Notes under the pieces: model-generated
Told to the model about the DNA's origin: nothing
Database searches by the model: none
What the model saw: only the letters and a program-made list of their open reading frames with translations
Translations under genes and position numbers: made by a program
Shown: piece by piece, positions 17,555-24,832 of the stretch
How the letters are laid out: every line of letters starts with the position of its first letter
Numbering within the stretch: position 1 is the first letter of the stretch
Assembly: GCA_947564425.1 (NCBI GenBank)
Contig: CANOBU010000015.1
Coordinates: 1 to 32,831, forward strand
Length of the DNA stretch: 32,831 nt
Direction: 5' to 3'
Source: an uncultured Eggerthellaceae bacterium
Lineage (GTDB): Bacteria; Actinomycetota; Coriobacteriia; Coriobacteriales; Eggerthellaceae

Positions 17555-17586
17555 GCTGCCTTCCAGCTTGCATCGGGTGAATCGGC

Positions 17587-17612
17587 TGCGGCCCTGCTTC
17601 GGCGGGGCCGCA
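17587..17612. terminator. Strong hairpin with TTCG tetraloop, shared by convergent genes
   Basis: Bases 17587-17597 and 17602-17612 pair along 11 positions (one G-T wobble) around the very stable loop C(TTCG)G. It lies 32 bases after the aspS stop and directly abuts the stop codon of the gene on the other strand, so it can serve both directions. No T-run follows on either side. Confidence 0.6.
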
Positions 17613-18227
17613 TCAGTCTACGATGACGTAGGCGCTGTTGTCGGCATCATCGAGGATGAGGCCGGGATCGTTCCACTCCCAGCGGGTCATCGTGCCGTCG
17701 GCGAGCATCACATCGAGTTCCCGGGCTGCCTCGGAGCCGATATCAACCGCATCGAAATCGAGCGGCGAGGAGTGCCAGATGGGCTGGATCGCGCCATCGG
17801 CGTAGTTGAATACGTAGATATACTGCGAGAAGCCGGGGAGGAAGCCGGCCACGGGCAGCCGGTAGGTCCCGCCATCGTTCTCCTTGGCCCACAGCAGGGC
17901 CACCACCTCGGGGGTGCCATCGCCCACCATATCGCCTATATTCACATCGGAGACGAGCCAGTCGTTGGGTGTGACGTAGTGGTTTCCCTCGGAATCGATG
18001 ATGGTCAGATGCCTATTCGACAGGATGACGTTCTCGATTTCCTTGTTGCCGTTGGTGTCGACTTTCAAGGTGGTGGTGTTCCACTGCACCCAACGGGGGA
18101 GGAAGGCGCCGTTGCTCCAGAGCGCTGCGCCGACGGTTGCGGCCACGATGATGATGCAGGCTGCAACGACGGCGACGAGGGCGGGGCTGAACATGCGGTT
18201 CTCGGCCGCTTCCGCACGTGATGGCAT
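17613..18227 (-). CDS. Membrane-anchored protein of unknown function
   Basis: I do not recognise a named family. The 204-residue product has a short charged N terminus, one hydrophobic helix (about 15-36, ALVAVVAACIIIVAATVGAAL) and then a mainly extracytoplasmic region. That region contains Asp/Asn/Gly-rich segments, DTNGNKEIENV and NIGDMVGDGTPEVVALLW, resembling Ca2+-binding turns of FG-GAP/VCBS-type beta-propeller blades, followed by IWHSSPLDFDAVDIG. It is too short for a full propeller. The start at 18227 is supported by AGAGGGG 5 bases upstream; an earlier in-frame ATG lacks a site. It is a lone gene divergent from the symporter and convergent with aspS. A membrane-tethered sensor or binding protein is conceivable only. 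Confidence 0.75.
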   Translation of the reverse strand: MPSRAEAAENRMFSPALVAVVAACIIIVAATVGAALWSNGAFLPRWVQWNTTTLKVDTNGNKEIENVILSNRHLTIIDSEGNHYVTPNDWLVSDVNIGDMVGDGTPEVVALLWAKENDGGTYRLPVAGFLPGFSQYIYVFNYADGAIQPIWHSSPLDFDAVDIGSEAARELDVMLADGTMTRWEWNDPGLILDDADNSAYVIVD

Positions 18228-18323
18228 CGTTGCCCCTCTCTGCGATATTGCTTTCGGAATCCTGTGTTCGCCTGGTTGAATTTCCCAAGGTTGCACGGTT
18301 CGGGAGACGCGACCGGCAGGGGG

Positions 18324-18354
18324 AGTATATCAGGGTTCCAAAGGCACCTGTCAT
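18324..18354 (-). promoter_or_regulatory. Probable promoter of the 17613-18227 gene
   Basis: On the minus strand ATGACA (18354-18349) precedes TATACT (18329-18324) with a 19-base spacer. The -35 box overlaps that of the divergent symporter promoter, so the two may interfere or share a regulator. Confidence 0.4.
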
Positions 18355-18376
18355 TTTGGCGCCGATTTGTAATAAT
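18348..18376 (+). promoter_or_regulatory. Probable symporter promoter
   Basis: CTGTCA (18348-18353), then 17 bases, then AATAAT (18371-18376), giving a start near 18383 and a leader of about 60 bases. No operator is recognisable in it. Confidence 0.45.
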
Positions 18377-18443
18377 CCGACCGCGGGGAGCGCTGTCTTG
18401 TGCGATTGGGCAGAGGGGATATCGGCTATCATGGAGGATGGCA

Positions 18444-19919
18444 ATGGATGGGGAGGGGATGCAAACCATGGAAGATGGAAGAGCGGCAAAGGCGGGTATC
18501 GGTCCGAGGTGGAGGCGCAAGCCATCCCTCACCGCCTGGATACTCATCTCGCTTGCTGCAGGTATGGTCATCGGAATCGCATGTTCCATCGCCGTTCCCG
18601 CGGATTCGGCCTTCGATGCCTATGTCATAGAGGGTGTGCTCTATGTGCTGGGCCAGTGGTTCATCCGCCTGATGCAGATGCTCGTGGTGCCGTTGGTGTT
18701 CTGCTCCATCGTGTGCGGCGCCGCCTCGATGAGCGATCCGAAGATGCTCGGAAAGGTGGGTGCGGGCACTATCCTGCTGTACTTGTGCACCACGGCCCTG
18801 GCGGTCATCATAGCCATCTTGCTGGCCCAGGCCGTCTCGCCCGGCATCGGCCTTGACATGAATGCCATCGTGAAGGTCGACCCCGCAGCCACTGCCACCG
18901 ATCAGACCATGGCCGACATGCTTATCAACATCATCCCCACCAATATCGTCTCGGCTATGGGTAACGGTACGATGCTGCAGATCATCTTCTTCGCCCTGGT
19001 GCTGGGATTCATCTTAGGGCGCCTGGGTACGAAGGTCGCCACGGTGAACCGCTTCTTCACCCAGTTCAACGCCATCATGATGTATATGATCGGCCTGGTG
19101 CTGAAGGTGGCGCCGCTGGGTATCTTCTGCCTCATCACGCGCACGTTCGCCAATCTGGGCCTCGAGGGCATCCTGCCCATGGTGAAGTTCATCGGTACCG
19201 TGTATCTGGGCCTCCTTACCCAGCTGCTGGTGGTGTATATGCTCATCCTGTTCCTGTTCACGCGTTTGAATCCCTTCCATTTCCTGCGCAAGATGCTGCC
19301 GGTCATGCTGTTCGCGTTCTCCACGAGCTCATCCAATGCGACCATCCCCCTGAATATGGAGACGCTGGAGGCCAAATGCGGCGTCGATCCGAAGGTCGTC
19401 TCGTTCACCATTCCCTTGGGTGCCACCATCAACATGGACGGCACCGCCATCATGCAGGGCGTGGCGGTGATATTCGTGGCCCAAGCCTTCGGCATCGACC
19501 TTTCCCTCGCAGCCCTTGCCACGGTGGTGGTCACAGCGGTAACGGCCTCCATCGGCACGGCCGGCGTACCCGGGGTGGGCACCATCATGCTGGCCATGGT
19601 GTTCGCCTCGGTGGGGCTTCCGGCCGAGGGGGTGGCCATGATCATGGGCATCGACCGTCTGCTGGATATGGGCCGTACTGCGATAAACATCACCGGCGAT
19701 GCCGTGGTTACCATGGTCATGGCGAAGCTGACGGGGCTGCTGGATACGGCGGTGTTCAGGAACCGTGATTACGCGGCTGTGAGCACGGCGGACCTCGGCG
19801 AGAGCGCCGAGCCCGTCACCGTGGGCGATTTCACATCCCACGGCGAGCCCACCGAGATAGGCGAGGAGGGCGCCCCGGACAAGTTCGCCGCCATCGAGGA
19901 ACCAAGACCCCAACGGTAG
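18444..19919 (+). CDS. Dicarboxylate/amino acid:cation symporter (DAACS family)
   Basis: Na+- or H+-coupled uptake of glutamate, aspartate or C4-dicarboxylates. The 491-residue product has the family fold of eight helices and two re-entrant loops: FSTSSSNATIPLNME (first loop), IPLGATINMDGTAIM (NMDGT motif in TM7), GTAGVPGVGTIM (second loop) and GIDRLLDMGRTAINITGD (TM8). A roughly 40-residue acidic hydrophilic tail follows. Starts at 18444 (GGAGG 6 bases upstream) and 18468 (GGGGAGGGG 9 upstream) are both plausible and differ by eight residues; I chose the better-spaced one. Uptake of a dicarboxylate would suit the oxaloacetate decarboxylase pump encoded further along, but the genes are not adjacent. 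Confidence 0.92.
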   Translation: MDGEGMQTMEDGRAAKAGIGPRWRRKPSLTAWILISLAAGMVIGIACSIAVPADSAFDAYVIEGVLYVLGQWFIRLMQMLVVPLVFCSIVCGAASMSDPKMLGKVGAGTILLYLCTTALAVIIAILLAQAVSPGIGLDMNAIVKVDPAATATDQTMADMLINIIPTNIVSAMGNGTMLQIIFFALVLGFILGRLGTKVATVNRFFTQFNAIMMYMIGLVLKVAPLGIFCLITRTFANLGLEGILPMVKFIGTVYLGLLTQLLVVYMLILFLFTRLNPFHFLRKMLPVMLFAFSTSSSNATIPLNMETLEAKCGVDPKVVSFTIPLGATINMDGTAIMQGVAVIFVAQAFGIDLSLAALATVVVTAVTASIGTAGVPGVGTIMLAMVFASVGLPAEGVAMIMGIDRLLDMGRTAINITGDAVVTMVMAKLTGLLDTAVFRNRDYAAVSTADLGESAEPVTVGDFTSHGEPTEIGEEGAPDKFAAIEEPRPQR

Positions 19920-19921
19920 CA

Positions 19922-19990
19922 GGGTGACAGGGGGACGCTCACTTTTGACACATCTCGGATGTGTCAAAAGTGAGCGTCCCCCTGTCACCC
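19922..19990. repeat. 69-base perfect palindrome (33-bp arms, 3-base loop)
   Basis: Arms 19922-19954 and 19958-19990 are exact reverse complements across all 33 bases, separated by TCG. The left arm begins GGGTGACAGGGGGACGCTC and ends TTTTGACACATC. It starts two bases after the symporter stop. As RNA it would be an extremely stable hairpin and probably ends the transcript, though only weak pyrimidine follows. The GGTGACAGGGGGACG start is, from memory, a wording of REP-like palindromes mobilised by IS200-like (RAYT) transposases in diverse bacteria; none is encoded here. Confidence 0.92.
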
Positions 19991-20062
19991 CCCCCGCCTT
20001 GTCGCCTGTGTGGATTTAGGTGCGCTTTACAGAAGCTTTACCCAAGCTGCCGGCTCATGGCG

Positions 20063-20068
20063 TATACT
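20063..20068 (+). promoter_or_regulatory. -10 box for SRP RNA
   Basis: TATACT lies 20 bases before the predicted paired 5' end of the SRP RNA. The nearest -35-like sequence, TTTACC (20037-20042), is 20 bases away, which is long. A short direct repeat of CTTTAC (20025-20030 and 20036-20041) sits just upstream. Confidence 0.5.
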
Positions 20069-20087
20069 TTTATCCTGAAGGCACGGA

Positions 20088-20192
20088 GTGCCTCGAAAGG
20101 ACTGGGACGGCGCCACGTTCCGAACCTGGTCAGGTCCGGGAGGAAGCAGCCATAAGGGACCGCTGACGAGCGTCCCGGTCTTTTCGGGGCAC
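20088..20192 (+). ncRNA. ffs: Small (4.5S-type) signal recognition particle RNA
   Basis: Scaffold that binds Ffh and FtsY for co-translational membrane targeting. The diagnostic apical region is present at 20128-20158: GGTCAGGTCC, a GGGA tetraloop of the GNRA class, then GGAAGCAGCC ATAAGGG. The closing helix pairs 20088-20109 (GTGCCTCGAAAGG onward) with 20171-20192 (to CGGGGCAC) with a few G-U wobbles. A T-run (TTTTTCTTT) follows at 20193-20201 and would end transcription. It lacks the Alu domain, as expected for a small bacterial SRP RNA. Being just upstream of dnaX-ybaB-recR is a common bacterial placement. Exact ends are estimated from pairing. Confidence 0.95.
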
Positions 20193-20201
20193 TTTTTCTT
20201 T
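20193..20201 (+). terminator. T-run ending the SRP RNA
   Basis: TTTTTCTTT follows directly on the closing helix of the SRP RNA, so the RNA's own long stem plus this tract form its intrinsic terminator. Confidence 0.7.
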
Positions 20202-20224
20202 GTCCACGCGAACGTTGGGAAGCT

Positions 20225-20914
20225 ATGGGATTCATCGAATTCATCATCGGGTTCCTGAAGGACCCGCGCACCTATATCGCCGGTTGGATCTTGGCCTTGG
20301 GGCCGGTCTTCGTGTATGCGCCGCTGTTCCTGGTGGTGTTCATCGAGACCGGGGTGGTGTTCTTCCCCTTCCTGCCGGGCGACTCGTTGCTGTTCGCCTG
20401 CGGCGTCTTCTCGGCCGATGGCTGGGGGCTCAACCTCTTCGTCACTCTTGCCGTCTTCTATGCGGCGGCCATCCTGGGCAATACCTCCAACTATTGGATC
20501 GCCCGCTTCTTCGGCAGCCGCATCATCGATTCGGGCAAGGTGAAGGCGCTCACGGCTGAGCGCATGGCCAAGCTCGACCATTTCTTCGCCAAATACGGCG
20601 GCCTCACCATCGTGATAACGCGCTTCATGCCGTTCTTCCGCACGTTTGCGCCGTTCATCGCCGGAACAGGCCATATGAATTTCGGCAAATTCACTTTCTA
20701 TAACTGCATCGGGGGTATAAGCTGGGTGACCGTCTTCGTGCTGGCCGGTTACTTCTTCGGCGGCGTTCCCTTCGTGCAAGAGCATTTCAGCACCATCGTC
20801 ATGGGCATCATCCTCATATCGGTGCTGCCCGCCATCATCGGCGCTGTGAAAGGCGCCCTGGCATCGCGCCGGCGCCCCGTCCCCGACGAAGGGGAAGGCA
20901 GCCCGCGTTCGTAA
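20225..20914 (+). CDS. DedA family membrane protein (VTT domain)
   Basis: Polytopic membrane protein of the DedA/SNARE-associated family, whose members act in lipid (undecaprenyl or phospholipid) movement across the membrane and in proton-dependent envelope homeostasis. The 229-residue product has the conserved acidic pair Glu41 and Asp53 in FIETGVVFFPFLPGDSLLF, the GNTSNYWIARFFG segment, and the arginine-bearing RFMPFFRTFAPFIAGTGHM loop, followed by GISWV and C-terminal helices. The tail is charged and cytosolic. Only a modest GGGAAG site precedes the ATG. It lies between the SRP RNA and dnaX, 18 bases before the latter. Confidence 0.92.
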   Translation: MGFIEFIIGFLKDPRTYIAGWILALGPVFVYAPLFLVVFIETGVVFFPFLPGDSLLFACGVFSADGWGLNLFVTLAVFYAAAILGNTSNYWIARFFGSRIIDSGKVKALTAERMAKLDHFFAKYGGLTIVITRFMPFFRTFAPFIAGTGHMNFGKFTFYNCIGGISWVTVFVLAGYFFGGVPFVQEHFSTIVMGIILISVLPAIIGAVKGALASRRRPVPDEGEGSPRS

Positions 20915-20932
20915 CTCGAAGAAGGAGCTTCC

Positions 20933-23221
20933 ATGCCCGAGGCTTTGTATCGGAAATACCGCCCCCAGGTCTTCGCCGACGTGGTGGGCCAGGAGCCCAT
21001 CGAGCGCACGCTGAAGAACGCCCTCGAGCAGGGCAAGGTGTCCCACGCCTATCTGTTCACGGGGCCCCGGGGCACCGGCAAGACCACCACGGCCCGGCTT
21101 CTGGCAAAGGCGCTGCTGTGCCAGAACGGCCCTACCGCCGACCCCGATGGATCCTGCGAGGATTGCCGCCTCATCGCCGAGGGCGGTCACCCTGATGTCT
21201 ACGAGCTCGATGCCGCTAGCCGCACCGGCGTCGAGAACGTGCGCGAGGAGATCATCAGCCGCGTGCAGTACGCCCCCACGCGGGGTCGTTCGAAGGTCTA
21301 TATCATCGATGAGGTGCACATGCTGTCCACGGCGGCCTTCAATGCGCTGTTGAAGACGCTGGAGGAGCCCCCGGGCCATGTGGTGTTCATCCTGTGCACC
21401 ACCGATCCCCAGAAGGTGCCCGAGACCATCCATTCCCGCTGCCAGCGTTTCGATTTCCGCCGTATCGCGCCCGAATCGATCGTGACGCGCCTAGGCGCTA
21501 TCTGCGTGGCCGAGGGCGTTGGGTTCGAGGGCGAGGCGCTGGACCTCATCGCCCAGCGGGCCGAAGGCGGCCTGCGCAATGCGCTGACCTCGCTGGAGCA
21601 GATCATCGCCTTCGAGAACGGTTCTATCACCCTGGCCGGGGCCGAGCGGCTGCTGGGGTCTATCGACAGCAACGATATGGCCGAGGTCATGGCCCTTATC
21701 GGTCGCCGCGATATCGCGGGCTGCTTCCGCTGGGTATCCGATTATGCAGAGACGGGTGCCGACCTCGCCCAGTTCGTGCGCGATATGGCCCAGCATGCAC
21801 GCGATCTGTACATCCTGGCGCTTTCGGGTGACGATGCCGCCATCGATGTGCCCGAGACCACCCGCGCCTCCCTGACGGCCGAGCTGCAGTGGTTCGGCCC
21901 CGACCGGGCCAGCCGGCTGCTGGGGGTGCTGGGCGATCTGGCTGCCGAGCTGAAGACATCCTCGAACCCGCGGCTGTCCTTCGAGATAGCCCTCACGCGC
22001 ATGGTGCGGCCCGATTCCGATATAACCCTGGAGGCGCTGGCCGAGCGCGTGGAGGCGCTGGAAGGCGGGTATTCCGCTGTGGCGCACCGGCTGCCCGATG
22101 AACGGGAGGGCGCTGCAGCTGCCGCTTCGGCGGCGACGGCGGCCCCTGCGGCGATGCAGGCGCTCGCAACGGAGGCCGCGGTGCCCCCTGGGCCAGCGGC
22201 GGCGCAGGCGCCCCTTGCGGATGCCGCACCTGCGGCCCAGCCTGCGGCGGCTGCTTCCCCGGCTGCGCAGCCGTCGGAGCCGTCTTCTGCGTCTGGCGCC
22301 CAAGCTGCCCCCGCTCCAGCGGATGCTGTGGCCGGACAATACCCGGCAGCCGATGTTCCGGAGGCTCCGGCTGCCGCAGTGCAGCCCCAGCCTGCAGCCG
22401 AACCGGCGGTTGCAGGGTCTCCGAGAGCCGCCTCCCTGGCCAATCCCGCTGCGCTCCAGCGCATCTGGCAGGCCGCCTTCGCCGAGATAAAGAAGATGAA
22501 GCAGGCCCATGCGGTGCTGTTCATGAATGTCAAAGCCACCTATGACGAGGCTTCCGGCGGGATCCGCCTCGTGTTTCCCCCCGAGGCCACCTTCGCCTAC
22601 AGCAACGTGCAGAAACCCGAGGTGCAGCGTACCGTGGCCGAGGCGCTGCTGAAGGCCGTGGGCGAGGGGGTGCCCTTCAGCTTCGCCCAGGGCGCGGACG
22701 GGCAGCAGGCCGCCTCGGTTGCGGTGCCTGCCGCCGAACCCGTGCCCGCTGCAGCTCCTGCGGCTGCGCAGCAGGCCCAAACGGCATCCGGGGGCGCCCC
22801 GTCCGGCTCGAACGCCGCCCAGCCGACAGCCCCTGCCGCCGAGGCCGCTGCATCCCCTGCGGCCCAAGCGCCCTCCGGCGCGCCGGAGGCTCCTGCCGCA
22901 GGGTCTGCCCCGAGCACCGAACCGACAACCGCTTCCCGGCAGGAGGCACCGCTTCCGGCTGACGATCTGCCTCCCTACGATGATGAGCCCCCGGTTTCCG
23001 TCTATGAGGACTATGCGGCCTCCTACGATGCTGCGCCGTCCGAACCGGCGGTCGCAGAACCGACATCTGCCGAGCCGGTCCGATGCCAGCCTGCGTCCCG
23101 GCCCCAGCCCGGCTTCGCCGCGGCCGATGTCCCGGAAGGCGATGCCGGCTTGGATGACGTGCAGGCCCTGTTGCAGAATGGCTTCGGAGGCGGCATAGTA
23201 TTCGAAGAAGTGGACGAATAG
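20933..23221 (+). CDS. dnaX: DNA polymerase III subunits gamma/tau
   Basis: AAA+ clamp-loader motor of the replicative polymerase. The 762-residue product has Walker A GPRGTGKTT (44-52), Walker B IIDEVHML, sensor CTTDPQKVPETI and the SRC arginine finger (HSRCQRF). The zinc module shows Cys63, Cys75 and Cys78, but the expected fourth ligand is Asp72. After domain III (about 370) come two Ala/Pro-rich, probably disordered linkers (about 390-500 and 600-735) flanking a folded segment (LQRIWQAAFAEIKKMKQAHAVLF). No A-rich slippery site was seen, so a frameshifted short form is not indicated. GAAGGAG lies 7 bases before the ATG. It leads ybaB and recR. Confidence 0.96.
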   Translation: MPEALYRKYRPQVFADVVGQEPIERTLKNALEQGKVSHAYLFTGPRGTGKTTTARLLAKALLCQNGPTADPDGSCEDCRLIAEGGHPDVYELDAASRTGVENVREEIISRVQYAPTRGRSKVYIIDEVHMLSTAAFNALLKTLEEPPGHVVFILCTTDPQKVPETIHSRCQRFDFRRIAPESIVTRLGAICVAEGVGFEGEALDLIAQRAEGGLRNALTSLEQIIAFENGSITLAGAERLLGSIDSNDMAEVMALIGRRDIAGCFRWVSDYAETGADLAQFVRDMAQHARDLYILALSGDDAAIDVPETTRASLTAELQWFGPDRASRLLGVLGDLAAELKTSSNPRLSFEIALTRMVRPDSDITLEALAERVEALEGGYSAVAHRLPDEREGAAAAASAATAAPAAMQALATEAAVPPGPAAAQAPLADAAPAAQPAAAASPAAQPSEPSSASGAQAAPAPADAVAGQYPAADVPEAPAAAVQPQPAAEPAVAGSPRAASLANPAALQRIWQAAFAEIKKMKQAHAVLFMNVKATYDEASGGIRLVFPPEATFAYSNVQKPEVQRTVAEALLKAVGEGVPFSFAQGADGQQAASVAVPAAEPVPAAAPAAAQQAQTASGGAPSGSNAAQPTAPAAEAAASPAAQAPSGAPEAPAAGSAPSTEPTTASRQEAPLPADDLPPYDDEPPVSVYEDYAASYDAAPSEPAVAEPTSAEPVRCQPASRPQPGFAAADVPEGDAGLDDVQALLQNGFGGGIVFEEVDE

Positions 23222-23227
23222 CGGTTC

Positions 23228-23245
23228 TGCGGCCTGCGGGCCGCA
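23228..23245. repeat. GC hairpin between dnaX and ybaB
   Basis: TGCGGCC (23228-23234) and GGCCGCA (23239-23245) close a TGCG loop 6 bases after the dnaX stop. No T-run follows; partial termination or RNA processing is possible. It shares its GGCC-TGCG-GGCC core with 8849-8864. Confidence 0.5.
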
Positions 23246-23266
23246 ATGCGAAAGGATGGCGCCCCT

Positions 23267-23581
23267 ATGGCCATGGATATGAACAAGATGATGAAGCAGG
23301 CCCAGAAGATGCAGCTGGAGCTGGCCCGCGCCCAGGAGGAGATCCGGGAATTCACCTACACCGCCGCTGCCGGCGGCGGCATGGTGGAGGCCACGGCCAA
23401 AGGTGACGGCACCTTGGCTGCGCTGAGGATCGACCCCGAGGCGGTCGACCCCGATGACGTGGAGATGCTCGAGGACATGGTGACCGCCGCCGTGAACGAG
23501 GCCCTGCGCGGAATCGCAGCCGAAAGCGAGGAGCGCTTGGGCTCCGTCACCGGCGGCATGGGCATCCCCGGCCTGTTCTAG
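23267..23581 (+). CDS. YbaB/EbfC family nucleoid-associated protein
   Basis: Small DNA-binding dimer of the family widely encoded between dnaX and recR; thought to organise nucleoid DNA and influence recombination. The 104-residue product opens with MNKMMKQAQKMQLELARAQEEI, a long amphipathic helix rich in Met, Lys and Gln, followed by a beta region (VEATAKGDGTLAALRIDPEAV) and a second helix ending in a Gly/Met-rich tail. The ATG at 23267 is chosen because AAAGGA lies 11 bases upstream and the family usually starts near MDMNKMMKQ; ATGs at 23246 and 23273 are alternatives. It lies 5 bases before recR. Confidence 0.93.
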   Translation: MAMDMNKMMKQAQKMQLELARAQEEIREFTYTAAAGGGMVEATAKGDGTLAALRIDPEAVDPDDVEMLEDMVTAAVNEALRGIAAESEERLGSVTGGMGIPGLF

Positions 23582-23586
23582 CGCCT

Positions 23587-24183
23587 ATGAATACCGCCCC
23601 CGCATTGCAGAAGCTCCTCGATGAGCTGGAGCGCCTGCCCGGCATCGGCGCGAAGTCGGCCCAGCGCATCGCCTACTGGATGATGAATACCGATAGCGCC
23701 ACGGTGCTGCGGCTGGCCGAGGCCATCACCGAGGTGAAGTCGTCGGTGCATTTCTGCAAGCGCTGTTTCAACTATGCCGAGGACGAGCTGTGCGAGTTGT
23801 GCCGCTCGGACCGCCGCGACCCCTCGGTTATCTGCGTGGTGGCCGAGCCCCGCGACATCGCCGCCATCGAGCGCACGGCCGCCTACCAGGGCCTGTACCA
23901 CGTGCTGGGAGGCGAACTGGCCCCCATGGACGGCATCGGTCCCAACGAGCTGCACATAGCCGAGCTCATGAGCCGCCTTGCCTCGGAAGGCGTGGACGAG
24001 CTCATCCTGGCCACCAACCCCAATGTGGAGGGCGAGACTACCGCCGCCTATATCGCGCGCCTGGTGAAACCCCTGGGCGTGCAGGTGTCGCGCCTGGCCA
24101 GCGGCATGCCCGTAGGCGGCGAGCTCGATTTCATCGACGAGGTAACCCTGGCCCGCGCCATAGAGGCCCGCCGCGAGGTATAG
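23587..24183 (+). CDS. recR: Recombination protein RecR
   Basis: Works with RecO/RecF to load RecA at gaps. The 198-residue product has the N-terminal helix-hairpin-helix (LERLPGIGAKSAQRIAYWM), a C4 zinc finger (Cys57, Cys60, Cys69, Cys72 in FCKRCFNYAEDELCELC), the Toprim domain from VICVVAEPRDIAAIE, and the C-terminal GLYHVLGGELAPMDGIGP and ASGMPVGGELDFIDEVT motifs. There is no strong ribosome binding site; coupling to ybaB five bases upstream probably drives translation. It closes the dnaX-ybaB-recR unit, and an intrinsic terminator follows. Confidence 0.97.
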   Translation: MNTAPALQKLLDELERLPGIGAKSAQRIAYWMMNTDSATVLRLAEAITEVKSSVHFCKRCFNYAEDELCELCRSDRRDPSVICVVAEPRDIAAIERTAAYQGLYHVLGGELAPMDGIGPNELHIAELMSRLASEGVDELILATNPNVEGETTAAYIARLVKPLGVQVSRLASGMPVGGELDFIDEVTLARAIEARREV

Positions 24184-24196
24184 GCCCGGATGAAAA

Positions 24197-24238
24197 GAAG
24201 CGCCGATATGCCCTGTGGGTATATCGGCGCTTCCTCTC
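24197..24238 (+). terminator. Intrinsic terminator after recR
   Basis: GAAGCGCCGATAT (24197-24209) pairs perfectly with ATATCGGCGCTTC (24221-24233); an inner G-T wobble and CCC/GGG lengthen the stem to 17 bp around a TGT loop. A pyrimidine tract (TTCCTCTCC) follows. It starts 13 bases after the recR stop. Confidence 0.8.
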
Positions 24239-24302
24239 CAAGATGGACAGAGTACCCGGCCCCTCCAAAAAACCGGATTCCCGTCATCGTTGAAGGCGTT
24301 TT

Positions 24303-24316
24303 CGGCCTTTCGGCCG
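24303..24316 (-). terminator. Hairpin after the 24331-24741 gene
   Basis: On the minus strand CGGCC-GAAA-GGCCG forms a 5-bp stem with a GNRA-type loop, 14 bases after that gene's stop, followed by AAAACGCC rather than a T-run. A weak terminator at best. Confidence 0.35.
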
Positions 24317-24330
24317 CAACTATTATACCA

Positions 24331-24741
24331 TCAACCGCCGTCGCCGAAAAGACCCGAGTACATGGTGTTGTCATCGCTGCCGAATTCGCCGCGCCCTCCG
24401 GCCATCATGTACTCGTGCGAGCTCTTCTCGCCCCCTGCCGCTCCGGACAGCCGCGTGCCGAACACCTCGACCTTCCCGCCGTCGGTCTCGAAGGCTATGC
24501 TGACCGAATTGCCCCACACATCGCCCTTGGCGGTATATGCCACCTGCTCCAACCCCGGGAAGTCCCCGATGCCCTGGAAGGCGAAGTCCTTCTCGGCCAA
24601 GGGCCCGCTGAATTCCAGCGGCTCGTCCTCGCCGATCCTCAGCTGGGCGGCAACGGTATCGCCCGTCCCCGAAAGCAAGAGCACCCCCCGCCGATGGAAC
24701 CGCGGAGTATCGATAGAAACATCATAGGTCCCCGAAACCAT
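24331..24741 (-). CDS. Hypothetical 136-residue soluble protein
   Basis: I do not recognise a family. The product begins MVSGTYDVSIDTPRFHRRG and continues with alternating hydrophobic strands (GVLLLSG, TVAAQLRIG, NSVSIAFET, KVEVFGTRL) separated by Gly/Asp turns, suggesting a small all-beta fold. The C-terminal 30 residues are Gly/Ser/Asp-rich and probably disordered. No signal peptide, membrane helix or metal motif is visible. The start at 24741 has AAGGAG 4 bases upstream; an in-frame double ATG at 24786 has none. It lies downstream of the Oad operon on the same strand but is separated by a 241-base gap holding a large palindromic element, so it is probably a separate unit. Confidence 0.6.
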   Translation of the reverse strand: MVSGTYDVSIDTPRFHRRGVLLLSGTGDTVAAQLRIGEDEPLEFSGPLAEKDFAFQGIGDFPGLEQVAYTAKGDVWGNSVSIAFETDGGKVEVFGTRLSGAAGGEKSSHEYMMAGGRGEFGSDDNTMYSGLFGDGG

Positions 24742-24786
24742 ACCTCTCCTTCCCCTTAGAAACCTCTCCCGCCTGCAGACCATCAT

Positions 24787-24802
24787 CGCGCAGAAATGCG
24801 CG
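24787..24802. repeat. Hairpin with GAAA loop upstream of the hypothetical gene
   Basis: CGCGCA and TGCGCG form a perfect 6-bp stem around GAAA on the plus strand (TTTC on the minus strand). It lies 45 bases upstream of the 24741 start and may be in its leader. Confidence 0.4.
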
Positions 24803-24832
24803 GCATTGCCTCATGAGCGAACAGGCCGCAAC

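Noticed and set aside
20932-23221. Programmed frameshift in dnaX
   Set aside because: No run of A residues resembling the known slippery heptamer was seen in the region where the short form would end.
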